DNA of 64,000 bases from Camellia lanceoleosa (lineage: Eukaryota; Streptophyta; Magnoliopsida; Ericales; Theaceae). Position 1 is the first letter of the stretch; every line of letters begins with the position of its first letter. Location: contig CM045761.1 of assembly GCA_025200525.1 (NCBI GenBank), positions 100,850,182-100,914,181 of the forward strand, in the 5' to 3' direction. This document shows, piece after piece, positions 10,583-22,813 of the stretch. The notes beneath the pieces are model-generated. The model saw only the letters and a program-made list of their open reading frames with translations, made no database searches and was not told where the DNA came from. Position numbers and translations under genes: made by a program.

Positions 10583-13500
10583 TGAAATAAATAAACACAA
10601 ATGAGTCCAAATCTGACAAATCTTTTGAAAAATTGATGTTTGAATCAAATGCCAAAAATGGACTGCTTTGCCAGATTTCAGAGTCGCCACCTAAATATTT
10701 TTTTGAAAAATTTAGGAAACTTGTGACTCGTGCCAAAGGCCACTTATTCATCATCACCAAAGTGTCTCGGCTCGAGAACTTAGGTATGAGAGGGGAAGGT
10801 CATGAATTGAGCACCCCACTCACCCGATCAAAGATCGGCCTCTAATAATCATGATGTGATTTTTATTTACATTATATGCTCTTGTTCCGATTGTTAAGTT
10901 AATATGACTAGGTGTTGCACACAAGTATAGACTAATTTGCAAAAGTTGGAACACTTTGATTTCGTATTTGTTTGAAAATTATTTTGAATACGCGTCACTT
11001 GAAAAAGTGAGTTTGTATATTATCCCAATTTTGGCAATTAGCCTTCATCCACCGGCATTCAAATAGGTATATCACTTAAGCAATTAGCCACATGAAAAGC
11101 ATGCTCATTATGGTGACAATCACACGTAATGCAATATGCTAAAGAAATAAACACTCACCTAGTACTCCAAGGCAAGCCAACAAAACAAAAGAATTAGAAA
11201 GCATGCATGCCGCTAAACAATGCAATATGACTAATGTGACACATGCAATCATGCAAGTAAATAGGCCGGGCTACTAGCATGATATATGATCCAATTCAAG
11301 ACATGTGAAAAATCATGTATTCATCTAAGAAAGTTAAATGTGACATTAATTTGTATGATGAGTCGAACCCAAATGCATGTGATACAAGTGTATGCAAACA
11401 TGGGAAATGCTAAGGAAACATGATGCTCTATGCTACCATTATAAGTGGGTAAATAAAAGGGAGAAAGAAATGGGGTTGGAAGACATACATCATTATTACA
11501 TATTTTCCCTCTTGCAAGAGGGTTCGAATGTCCAAGTGTCCAAATTAAACTACTTAGCTATTACAACAACGAATGAATAATAAATAAACTAACTACTTAT
11601 TACGAATTTGAATGAATTCTTACTTTAATCTAGCTATCTAATTTTATTACAACAAGGATATTATAACAATACTAATTCAAACAATGAAATTGCAACAATA
11701 ATTATTTACAACAATAATAATTACAAGCAACAATGAGGCACATCGACCGCATGCACAGTGTCCAAAAACTACTCTGTCTGCCCAGACTTGCTCTGTTTCA
11801 CCCTCAGTCACTGCCTTCTATTTCTGCTAGAATGCACTGTTTACCAAACATTAGGGGTCGGCCGAGCCCAAATAAGACTCGGCCCGATCCATAAACAGCT
11901 GGTCGTGCCCTAATTTCATGCCAAAAATGTTTTTGTGCTCTAAGGTGAGAACAGTGCAAACAGAGCCTTTCTAGGCCCTGTTTGTCCCTTCTGCTCTTCT
12001 ATGTCATAGGAAACTCAAGAGAAGAACGAATTCAAGTCCAAAACCATCAACGATAGCAAGTTGATTGCTTGATGATTTTGGGCACGTTTGGACAAAAAAA
12101 AAAGTTAATAAATGCAATGAATACGACCACCCCTCTCTCTTATCATGAAGGCTTAAAGAGGGAAGTAGACACGCTCTAAGTTTCATCAACGTATCATGGA
12201 TTGATAAGTGACAACTCTCGGAGCGATGGACTTGGCATAATGTTTGGCCAAATCCAACAATCTAAACATTTTCTTTATATCAATTTCATTCATTTTAAAC
12301 CAATTTTATTAATCCTTTCCATTCTTTAATCAATTTATCCCAAAGTGATGTTTAAGTCCACTAAATGAGAAGAAATGTCAAACGAGAAGTGATTCATAGC
12401 ATAAAAGGGAGACTATGCCTTGACGATGAACCTCCGTAGTGATTAAGCCATTGAGCATAGGTCTTTTTCTCATGCCTTGAATAACAATCAATCGTTTGAA
12501 ATAACTCTCAAACAAAAGAAAAGAAGAAAGGAGGGAGAGCACAGAAATGATCACGTGAACTTGATTATTAGGATAAGACTCTTGATATGAAAACAAAGTA
12601 AAGCAAAGCCATCAACTCAAATGACTCGGTGTCTAAGGGCCTAAACAACCAAAGCCACGAGGACTTACAACACAACAAGCTAGATATTCAAAGCATAAAC
12701 TAATTAAATAAATTAGGACAGCCATAAACAGACTCTAAAATATGAAAAACAGTGGTAAAAGTGCACAAAAAAAGAAGAAGAATGAAGAGACACAAAGCTA
12801 GTAAACATGAGCAAGGAGAGGTGGCTAACCTCTCCACTTTTTGAGACTTCTAAACCATGTTTTTTAGACTTTTTAAACTCTAAAAATTAGTTTGAAAGCC
12901 AAAGAAAAGAGAGCAAGAACAAGAGGTATGAGTTGTGAGTTAAGGCACAAGAAAGGGTGTTAGCCCTCTCTACCTTTAGTAGCTATTCAACCCCAAGTTC
13001 CAACACTTGGAATGGATCCAAAACAACACAAAAACACTAGAAATAGATAGACAGAGATAGAAATGAAAGCAAGGAGAAAGGTGGTAAGCTTCCACCTCTT
13101 GAAGAAGACAAGCTCTTGTTGTAAACCAAACTCAATCCAAAGGCCCTCTCAAGTGTGAATTGTGATTCACAAGTCTCAACCAAGGCTCTAAGGTTGTATA
13201 TGGTGTATAGATATGGTGTAAGGGTGAAAAAATATCTCAAAGCTAGTTTGCACAAGAAGAAGGAGCTCACAAGGCTGATTTAGCTTCTTTGAAATTTTTC
13301 TAACCCTCAACACATTGGGATCAGCTCGTATTTATAGAATTTGAGCAAAATATGTCAAAAATATCTTCAAAAAAAGGCAGCTGGCTGATTCCCACCTAGA
13401 ATAGTGTTTCTCGCCAAAGAGACCCAACCGACCCCAAATGGCCACGACTGGCTGCCAATGGGGCCTTGCTAACTCCCAATGTGCTCCCTTATTCCTTTGT

Positions 13501-13708
13501 TTCAGGTTCAGTGCAGGTCAGCACAAGGTTCAAAAAAAATGAAATTCTGGGGTACAAACAGTGTAAATATAAAGATCTGGGCTCATTTCGAAGCTTGAAC
13601 TTAGATCCTTTGTTGAGAATTCGAACCACATTCAACACAACTTTCATCATCAAGTGCGCAAGACAAAGCATCCAAGTCTTGCGGGCGGTCAAAAATGGGG
13701 TGTCTACA
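10583..13708 (-). mobile_element. Main part of the 5' LTR of element C
   Basis: Read on the minus strand this starts TGTAGACACCCCATTTTTGA and has its TATA box at 13336-13329. It shares blocks with the sister LTRs: GGGTAAATAAAAGGGAGAAA near 11450 on the plus strand is the reverse of the CTTTCTCCCTTTTATTTACC block at 9281 and 21747. No protein-coding region is visible. Confidence 0.8.
13329..13336 (-). promoter_or_regulatory. TATA box of LTR C
   Basis: TATAAATA on the minus strand, about 375 bases from the LTR start. Confidence 0.5.
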
Positions 13709-14416
13709 AGTATGACCTTACCGGGGGTTTAAACTGAGTATAGCCTTACAAGGGGTTCAAGTCGGATACATCCTTGTCAGGGGATTTATACCGACATCCT
13801 TATTGGGAGACTCATGTCAATATCCTTATACCGACATCCTTATTGGGTTCATCGCTATGTAAATGTTTACAAGTCAAGTTTTGAATCATTCATGCTCAAG
13901 TTACTTTATGTTCAAATTATGAATTATGCCAAGTTTTGTTAAAAGATTATCGATGTTCATTTATGTACTTCTTTACTTTATTACTATTCACCAGGCAATG
14001 GCTCACCCCTCTCACCTATATATATGCATGTGAAGATGAAGAACACGATCAAGAGGAGGACTCGCACTAGAAGTATTTTCTTTTGTTTTGTGTTTTTGAA
14101 AGTTGTAATGTTTAGACAATAGTTTTGTTTTTCAGTTTTGACTTTGTATAGTTATGTTCTGGATGACGTAATTCTTTTCTTTTTGTTGTTGGGACTTGTA
14201 AATAGAAATATAATAATATGAGAAGTATGTTTGCTTGTTTTCATTTGACTTATGCACCTACTCTTAATGGACTTTTGGTAATTAATGGACAAATGATTCC
14301 ACATAATCCCCAATGCTATTCGTCCAGTCTTGTCTTGTCTTGCTAGGCCTTCGGTAGTCAGCCACTACTGGCCGGTCACAATGTTATCATGATTGGGGCG
14401 AGATGGGCTCGTGACA
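13709..14416 (+). mobile_element. 3' part of an LTR of the F family, interrupted by element C
   Basis: This ends GGGCTCGTGACA. It matches LTR F (47840-48206) in order and content: TTTACTTTATTACTATTCAC, the CAATGGCTCACCCCTCTC block, then ACTTTTGGTAATTAATGGA. Its left portion would lie beyond element C, outside the window. Confidence 0.65.
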
Positions 14417-14720
14417 ATATCTTATGTCATAGACATATTTTGAAATTGGTGTTATGGTACATATTTGATTTGGTAATCTCCCGTCATAGTACAATTCTAG
14501 CAATTGGTGTACATTTCATGTCGTAGTACATATTTGGTAAGTGATGAATCTCCTAAATCATGGCATTTTGTAGCACATATCATTACATGTCGTAGTACAT
14601 ATTTCCATAAGGATCGCATGTCCCGTCGTGGTACGTACTTAGTAAATGACTAAGTCAATGCATGTCATAGTACATATTACATGTCTTGTTGTAGTACGTA
14701 TTTGGTAACGTTGTGATCCT
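14417..14720 (+). repeat. Degenerate minisatellite
   Basis: Variants of CATGTCGTAGTACATATTTGG recur about six times (for example near 14518, 14588 and 14663), at irregular spacing, mixed with TCTCCTAAATCATGG-like spacers. No coding potential. Confidence 0.6.
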
Positions 14721-15183
14721 TCTTAACTCATGGAACTGCCATGATTTGGCATCATAATTTGGCATATTTCTAATCACACTGCAGTGTGTATTATTGTTTT
14801 GAGTTTGTTTTCCTTGTGTATTCATAGAGTAGACACACATGGAGAACTTGGAAAGAAATTGGACTCAAATCACTTTTAATAGCAAGGTGAGTACAGTAGG
14901 TGTTTTCTTCTCTCCTTTTTCAACTATTGTATGCTTGGATGAATACATGAGTGCTTGTTGCACACACTTACTCACATATGAACTGCTGCACAACTGCCCA
15001 TGAACTACACTGATATGATTCCTTGCAATCAATAATATGTAGGCAACCTGTGGGTCCAATAACTTACTTGAATGTTTGGCACTACCTTAAGCCTTAGGAT
15101 CATGTCAATTGGGATGGTCTCGGATCTTTGACATTCACTCCACATCATTTCATGATTCTTAAGTTCTGTCAAAGAGGGGCACT
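14721..15183. other. No feature seen
   Basis: AT-rich sequence between the minisatellite and LTR E. No open frame of interest and no recognisable repeat end. Confidence 0.5.
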
Positions 15184-17010
15184 TGTAGACTCCCCATTTT
15201 GACTGACCTTAAGACCTTGGGCGCTTGCAAGTCTCTCGATGATGAAACGGTAATCATTTTATCTTTGAAATGTTTAAGGTTGTTTGGAGTTGTTGTAAAA
15301 ACCTATTTTGGCCAAAAAGTGACTTTTTGTGAAAATGATCATTTTACCTTGAACCCATTTTTAGCAAAAAACCAACTTTTTAATCCTAAGGAAGAAAGGA
15401 AAGCCTAGTTGTGCTCTAGTCAAAGACATTTTCCAAAATTCGTAGCTGGTTTTATCAAAAATGTTGATCAGAACACAATTTGGGCTTACTTAGGCCACAA
15501 GCAATTCAAAAGTATGGGACCCCACATTTGTGGATGCATTGATGGCATGTGTACCAAGGCAAGTCGTGCGTGCACACGTGAGTCGTGAATGCACACATTA
15601 GTGGTGCATGCGCACATTGGTTGTACGTGTGCACATCCAAACGTGGCAGAGCCAATTTTGAAAACTCAATCTTGGTGCATTTCAAGAGGGAGGCGGCAAA
15701 GGGAAGCGATAAAAACCCTAGAGGGGCTCCAAAACTTTCCCCCTTGCCTATAAAAGGGCCCTCTCCCCCTCCCTTTCAAAAGGTTAACAACTTGAGAGCT
15801 TTTGTGAGTTTTTTAGAGCAAAAATACCTATCTTCTTCCCCACATTGCCTTAGCTTTGAAAATAACCCACCCTAAAAAACTCTAAAACACTGAAAAACAT
15901 TCCAAGCTTGAAGAACTTGGACCCTTACTCAAAATCCTTGCTTGAGGGAGGCTTGCAAGCAAGAAAACCTTGAGTTTTCTTGCACTTCTATTTACGTGCT
16001 CTTCAGTTCTTGAAAACCAGAAGGTAAAACCCTTCTCTTTTGTCTATTTCAATAGCTTTTCTAATTTGCTTTCAGTTGTTAATCATTGTTAGGCTTTTAG
16101 TTCATCTGTATATCATGTAGTTTGCATATTTATTAATATTTTCCTCCTTTTTCACCATGTTTCTTTTACTTTCATTAGAACAACATGTTTAGATTCATTT
16201 AATCATGTTTTAGGCCCGGTTTGAATCATCACATAGCTAGTTTATATTCTTGATCTTATTTTGTATTTGCTTTTTTGTGCATAGTCATTATTTAGTAGCC
16301 TCAAACCGAGCCTAGGTTCATATTTTGCATGTTTAGATGTATATTAGGATCATGTTTAATTTATGTACTGCATGTAAGACGCTGAAAGTGGGCATCCGTG
16401 TAAATTCTCTATTGCTCCATAGCATATTCTTGCCATTTGCATTGTCTTTTAAATAATGCAAGTTTCTATGCCTTTCTATACAAAATTGTTTGTTTTGTGT
16501 GTTTTCATTATTATTGCTTGAGTTAGTTCATGAGTATGATCATGTCCTTGAAATATCCATTTTTGGCAACAAATCTTTATTTATGGAAATGATATGACTT
16601 TATTCACAGAATCTAAGTTAGGTGACATTCATTTTTCAAATCACATTGTTTTAGGTTAGTTAAGGGTTTTAGGTCTAATAATGAAGTTTGTGAAATTGAC
16701 CACTAAAATCATAAAATTCAAAGTTAGTAGAGGCCAATCTTCGGATTGGGCAAAAGGGGTTCTATCATTCAATGACCTTCTTCTTTTTTACCTAAGCTCT
16801 TGAACCTAGAATTCTTTGGTTATGATGGATCAGGTCCTTAACTTAGTTTTCATGGTTAAAGGTTTCATAATTCCCCTTAAAAAAATTAAGTGGCGACTCT
16901 TTGTTGGTCAAAGCGAGTTGGTACAACATTTGTATGGGAATCAAGCCTTAGACTCGAAAAAGGCACAACACCCACACTCCTCCACACAAGATCAAAGAAA
17001 AATAAGTAAA
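15184..17010 (+). mobile_element. Element E: related LTR, right end unclear
   Basis: It starts TGTAGACTCCCCATTTTGAC and follows the family plan: a TATA box (15749-15756), the CCAATCTTCGGATTGGGC counterpart of the GGCCGATCTTTGATCGGG block of A, and TGGCGACTCT at 16891-16900. It is shorter and more diverged than A-D. I could not find a clear CA end or target duplication, so the right limit is approximate. Confidence 0.6.
15749..15756 (+). promoter_or_regulatory. TATA box of LTR E
   Basis: TATAAAAG followed by GGCCCTCTCCCCCTCC, about 565 bases into the LTR. Confidence 0.55.
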
Positions 17011-18586
17011 TGAGGAGAGTTCCCTTTCTTAATCATGAGAATATATATGAGAAACGTAAACTTGCTCCAATTTTCTAATGAAAATGGAAGCAATCAATAG
17101 ATGAACCCACCCTTGTCATCATAAGAAATATATAATGAGAGAGTGGAATCAATTATGTTTATACAAGCTTTCTAATAAGTTAAAAAAAAGGGGTTCTCTC
17201 TCTTGTCATCATGAGAGTGAAGATAAGAAAGAGTAAAATGACCAATTAAGAGATAGAGAATGAATTCATCCTCCTCATCATAAAAATGAGCATGAGAGAG
17301 TAAATTCCTCCAACATCTAATGATAAAGAATAAAATGAAATAAATTCATCCTCTTCATCATGGGAATAACACGAGGATGAACTCCACTAATCATCAAGTG
17401 ACAAGAAAAATGGAATGGGTTCACTCTCTTCATCATAAGAATGAACATAAGAGAATGAACCCTTTCCATCAATCAAATGATAATTATGGAAGCTAAATAA
17501 AGAATGAACCTCACATAATGAATGAAAATCAAAGAAACATGAAAGAATCTACTCATCTTACTCATGGAAATGAGCATATGAATACTCAAATCCATGCCAA
17601 AGTAGATAGAGAGGGTACATATTCGGATTTCAAGAAAATGACAGGGAAAAAAATGACAAGACAGTGAAGGAAAGTGCTAGAAAAGAAAAAGAGAAGCAAT
17701 CTACAACTATACCTATGGAATTAAAACAATGAAACTCAATAAAAACAAGAGAAAGCTCATTCTCTACATCATGGAAAATAGACATAAATGTCTAAATCTA
17801 TGTTCAAATGGATTGATAGTAGAGCTTTCAACTCTTTTCAAAGAAAAACACGTGTTTGGCTTCTAAGAAAATAAGAGGGAAAGTAGAGAGAAAATGTAAG
17901 AAAGTAATGAAACTAAAGCATTAATTATAGAACAAGCTAATTAACAACTCCATGGTCCTATTACTCCACTAAGAAAACAAGAAATTACATCACTAGCCAG
18001 TGTTTGGAAAGCAATAAAATAAGAAAAAAAGTGCTAGAAAATGTAATCAATACATGAAATGAAAAGATTTGGCTAGAATCCACTATACAAACCATAAACT
18101 GTGCTAGAAATATAAGGCAATGCTGCCAAAATTAGTGTTTGGTTGGTGAGAAAATAGGTGAGAAAGTGCTAAGAAAGTAAACAATTACAAAACAATACAA
18201 TCGTAGGGAGATTTGGCAAGTATCTCCTCTATTGCAGGCCCAATTCTTACATTAGAAACACTATAATTGTTGTAAATAAGAACTGTTTGGAGAGAAGGGA
18301 AGGAAAAGAAAAGAATAGAAAAGAAAAGAAAAGAAAAATGTAGAGAAAGTGAAAGAAAGTGTAGAGAATACTCTAGCAATGGAGGAAGGGCTTAATTGTC
18401 TTGAATTGCCTCCTTTGAAGCTTCCCTCAAGTCATCAATGGTGTCTAGAATCCCCATATTTCAGCCATGAATGCATGCTTCAACGTATGGAGATAAGAGT
18501 GTGTCTATAATGGAGAGTGGTAATCACAAACCAATCTTTCCAAACTCTATTTAAAAAATGTAGTTAGTGAGTATGGGTATCGTATT
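17011..18586 (+). repeat. Degenerate purine-rich repeat region
   Basis: Two repeat styles are visible. From about 17010 to 17530, TCATCATAAGAATGAACA-like segments with GAGAGAATGAACC recur every 80-90 bases. From about 17800 to 18380, segments beginning GTGTTTGG followed by GAAAATAAG and AAGTGCTAG recur. No long open frame. It may be internal sequence of element E or of another element. Confidence 0.5.
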
Positions 18587-19055
18587 TGTAGACACCCCAT
18601 TTTTGACCCCCCGCAAGACTCAGACGCTTGGTTTAATGCACTCAATGATGAAAGTTGAATTGTGAATTCACAACGATTCGGAATCAGTCAGGCTTCCAAA
18701 ATAACCTTACATTTTCAACATTTACCTTGTTTGAACCCTTGGGTTTCTTTTTTGGACCATTTCTCACCCTGAGGTGAGTTTGAACCAAAAAAATAGGGGA
18801 GGCCATCAAGGCCCAACCGTGCATCAGTGATGGCTGGTCGTGGCTATGAATGGCCGGCCGGCCTTCTATGGCGACAAACACTGTTCTGGGCGGGAGGCCA
18901 CCAACTATCCATTTTTTAAGATATTTATCACCTTTTCAGCTCGAATTCTATGAAACTGAAGCTCTGGGATTGTTTTGAGGGTTGAAAAAAATTCAAGAAG
19001 AGATATATACACCTTGAGAGCCTCCACTCCTCCTTCTTCCATTGCAAGTTACCTT

Positions 19056-20067
19056 TAGGGATGGCAATTTGGAACCGGCCCGACGGGGATCCCCGATCCC
19101 GACCCCGATTTAAGCGGGTTTTCCCCGAAAAATACCCCCGCGGGGACGGGGATGGTATTTAAAACTTAATCCCCGAACAGATTCGGGCCGGGGACGGGGA
19201 TCAGTGTTCAAGCCCCGGCCCGTCCCCGGCCCCGGCCCCGTTCCCCGGCCCGATTTTTCCCCGAAATAAATTTACCAATTTACCCCTCTATATATATATA
19301 CACATACACACAAACTCATTTTTAATTTCCCCGGTTGTTCCTTCCAGCCCCGTCTCTCTCTCTCTCTCTTCACTCCACTCTCTCTCTCTTCTACTCGGTC
19401 TTCCTCCTCCGCCGATCATCACAGTGCCGAAACCGATGGTCTCTCTCTCTCCCTCGCACCTTTCCGCGACACCGATGGCTCTCCTCGGTCGTCCTCCGCC
19501 GCCGATCATCCTCCTCCTCCGCCGATCGTCCTCCTCCATCCTCCTCTTCCGCCGATCGTCCTCCTTCCTCCGTCGATCGTCGTCCTCATGTATGTAGGTA
19601 TATAGATTTTTTTTTTAATTTTGTTTGAGCGAACACGATCTGTTCAACAAATGTGATGTTTGTGTATACATAATGTTTTTTTATGGGAATGAAAACAGAT
19701 CTGTTTGTGTATAGATCTGGGTTGTTGTTGATGTTGATGATGAGATGTATATTCTGAAATTTATTTATTTATTTATAGATCTGGGTTGTATAAATCTGGG
19801 TTGATAAGTTGTATAGACTGGGTTGTTATTTATTTATTTAACTCTCTCTCTCTTCTTCTTCTTGTTGATGATAAGTTGCATATTCTGAAATTTATTTTTT
19901 TAACCGGGGAATGCTCGGGGTCGGGGAAACCCGATCCCCGTTGGGGACGGGGATGGGGACTCGATGTGTTCCGTCGAGGATCGAGGTCGGAGGGGATATT
20001 CTTACCATCGGGGATCGGGGACGGGGAGGGTGATCCCCGGCCCCGCCCCGCCCCGTTGCCATTCCTA
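19056..20067. mobile_element. Non-autonomous hAT transposon
   Basis: The ends are TAGGGATGGCAA and TTGCCATTCCTA, imperfect terminal inverted repeats, flanked by a perfect 8-bp duplication GTTACCTT (19048-19055 and 20068-20075). An 8-bp duplication and short terminal repeats are diagnostic of hAT. Both subterminal zones are dense in CGGGGATCGGGG and CCCCGATCCCCG motifs, which in hAT elements serve as transposase-binding clusters. The centre is CT-rich (19350-19570) and AT-rich. No transposase is encoded. Confidence 0.88.
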
Positions 20068-20103
20068 GTTACCTTGGAGCTAACGTAGCTTGCTTACACC
20101 GCC

Positions 20104-20110
20104 TATAAAC
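20104..20110 (+). promoter_or_regulatory. Possible TATA box of LTR D
   Basis: TATAAAC, about 500 bases into the LTR once the hAT element is discounted, the same distance as in A. Weaker than the sister boxes. Confidence 0.35.
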
Positions 20111-22813
20111 ATCATATACAACCTTGCCTTACCATCCTAAAGCCTTGGTTGATCTTGAGGTGTAATTCAAGCTTGAGAGTGCATTGAAACCAAGTTTGAA
20201 ACTCCAAGAAGAAGTTTACTTCTTGAAAGGTATAAGCTTGTTTTCTCTTCTCTTGCCTTCATTTCTATCCTTTACTTCATTATTCTTGCTTTTTTGGTTG
20301 GTTTTGAGTTTGTTTGAAGTGTTGGAGTTGCGTTTGAAGAGTTACCAAAAGGGTAGAGAGAGCTTGCTCTTTCTACACCTTTATTCATAACTCAAACCTT
20401 CTCATTTTCACTCTTTTCCTTTGGTATTTACACAGATTTTCAGAGGTTTGAAAAGGATGAAAACCATGCTTTGAAGCTTCAAAAATGGAGGGGTTAGTCA
20501 CCCCTCCTCATCCTTGTTTACTAGCCGTAATTCTCATCTTTATTGTCTAGCTTTTCAACCCGTTTTCATACATGTTTCACCTCTGATTTTCATGTATTTA
20601 GGACTGTTTTGAGGTTGTCTAAGCTTTTTCAATTGGTTCATGCCTTGTTTAATACACTTGAGGTCTCATAAGTTGGCTTGCTTGTTGTTTAATATGCTTT
20701 CTTTGTTCATTTCCATGTTTGGAGTCTAAGTTTGCTAATCAATCGATCATTCCATAGCTTTCATTCATGAGAATGGTTTCAACCAATTGAGGTTGCTCAA
20801 TGCGTGTAAAGGGGACCTACACTTAATGGCTTAATCTCTTCGAAGATTCATCGTCAATAGTGTAGTCTCCTTTTCATGTTTTGGAAGAACCTCTTGTTTG
20901 ACATCACTTTCCATTTAGAGGACTTTAACATCACATTTGGACAAATGGACCAATGAATGGCAAGGCCTAATAAAATTGGTTTAAAACTTGGATCAACACA
21001 CTTAAAGAAAATGGCTTAAATAGCTTGAACTTGGCCGAACGTTGTGCCAAGTTCCTTGTGTCAAGGGTCATCAAGTATCAATTCATGGTGTTTTTGATGT
21101 CCTTGAAGCGTATCAACTTCCCTTTTTTGAGTTCATTCCATGACAAAAAGAGAATGGTGGTCCATTTGCATTACATTTATTGATTTTTGGTCCAAGATGA
21201 TATCCGAGATCATCAAGTGATCATATCACTCATTAATGGTTTTGGAGTCAATCTCAACCTTCTCTTGAGGTTTTCCCATGACAGAGAAGGAAGGAAGGAC
21301 AAACAGAGCTTGAAAATGCTCTATCTGTACTGATTTCACCTCAGAGCACAGAAGTAGAGTTTGCACCAAATCAATGCATGGCCGGCCCTCTGTAGGCCCG
21401 GCTGGCCATTAGTAATGCACGGCTGGCCCTTGGTGTGTAGCCAGCAGTGCAATTTTACAGAAACAGAGACAGTCTGGGGCAGACATGGTGGCTTTCCGGC
21501 GATACGCATGCAACCTCCATCCATCTTCCATCATGCTTATATCAAATGCGTTTGGTTATTTAATTAGTTTAATTAGTTGTAGCTAATTAGTTGATGTTGT
21601 AATATTTAATTAGTTTAGCTATTTATTCAAGTGTTGTAATAATTAGCTTAATTAGCTTAGCTTAATTAGTTAGTTAGTTTATTCATTCGGACTCTCTTTC
21701 GTGAGAGCGTGTTGTAATAATGTGTATGTTTTCCAACCCCACTTCTTTCTCCCTTTTATTTACCCACTTTTGATGGTTAGATTAGGGACATATTTCACAT
21801 TAGCATGCTTTATGTTTGCATCCATTCATTCGTATTGCATACACCGAGGCTCGGCACATGATTCTAACTGCATTGTCATTTCAATACTTCTTTGAATACG
21901 TGTTTGACCGCATGTTATTTAATTGAATCATATGACATATTAGTAGCCGAGCCTATTAATTGCATATTGTATGTGTTGCATTAGGCATTTGGCATAATTA
22001 GGAATCATGCATATTTTTCTAACTCATACCTTCTTAGCTTGGAGTACTAGGTGAGTTTTTATGCTTTGGCATACTTGCATGAATGTGAATGTTGCCATGT
22101 CTAGCATGCTTGCCATGAGGCTAAATGCTTAATTGCTAAACTGCTTGAATGCCTGTGGATAAAGACTTGTTGTTTAAATTGGAACGATTCAACGAATGTG
22201 CATTTTAAGCCGACTTTTTTAAGTGGCAAATCAGTTTTAAGCCCACTATGTTTGGTGGCAAATCCGCAAACCTTTAAGCCCACTTGAGGTAGCAAATTCA
22301 AACCATTTTCAAAAACAAACATGAGTTGAATTGTTCCAAATTGAGCAAACTAGTCTATACTTGCTTGTGTGCATCACATAGTAAAGCTAGCCTAATAATC
22401 GGAACAAGAACACATAATGTTTATAAAAAAATCATATCATGATTAGTCGAGACTAATCTTTGATCGGGTGAGCGGGAGTGCTCAATTCATGACCTTCCCC
22501 TCTCATACCTAAGTTCCAGAGCCGAGGCAACTTTGGTGATAACGGACACGAGGCCTTTGGCACGAGTCATGGGTTTCCTAAATTTCTCCAAAAATAAAAT
22601 ATTTAGGTAGTGACTCTGTATCTGGCAAAGCAATCCAATTTTGGCATTTTTGATCCTAAAATCAATTTTTCAAAAAATTTGTCGGATTTGGACTCTTTGG
22701 TGATTATCAATTTCACATTGCACTAGTGAGATTAGATTCAAAACCGCGGAAGTCTGAACTGTAGGGCTTTCTTTTCGAGCTTCCGAAATGGGGCGCGAAA
22801 AAGCCAAGCTACA

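Larger units (their letters stand above)
1..13708 (-). mobile_element. Element C: Ty3/gypsy LTR retrotransposon (Tat/Ogre-like layout), partial, with nested insertions
   Basis: The element reads leftward. Its 5' LTR begins at 13708 with TGTAGACACCCC on the minus strand and runs to about 10583, is interrupted by element A, then resumes at 1642 and ends with TACA at 1554. A five-base spacer and a primer-binding site (1531-1548) follow, then about 1.2 kb of leader and a gag fragment at the window edge. Without A, the LTR is about 3.2 kb, nearly the same as solo LTR D (about 3.2 kb). Continuity across A is shown by the text either side of CAATG, which matches the uninterrupted stretch near 22705 in D. 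Long LTRs plus a gypsy-type gag point to the Tat/Ogre lineage, but RT and integrase lie outside the window, so the clade is inferred. Confidence 0.82.
18587..22813 (+). mobile_element. Element D: solo LTR of the A/B/C family with a hAT insertion
   Basis: It starts TGTAGACACCCCATTTTTGA and ends GCTACA. The flanks are GTATT (18582-18586) and GTATC (22814-22818), a 5-bp duplication with one transition. Removing the hAT element and its duplicated 8 bp leaves about 3.2 kb, equal to the LTR of C. The block TTTCTCCCTTTTATTTACCC is at 21747 and TAGTGACTCTG at 22608-22618. No internal domain is present between the duplications. Confidence 0.78.
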
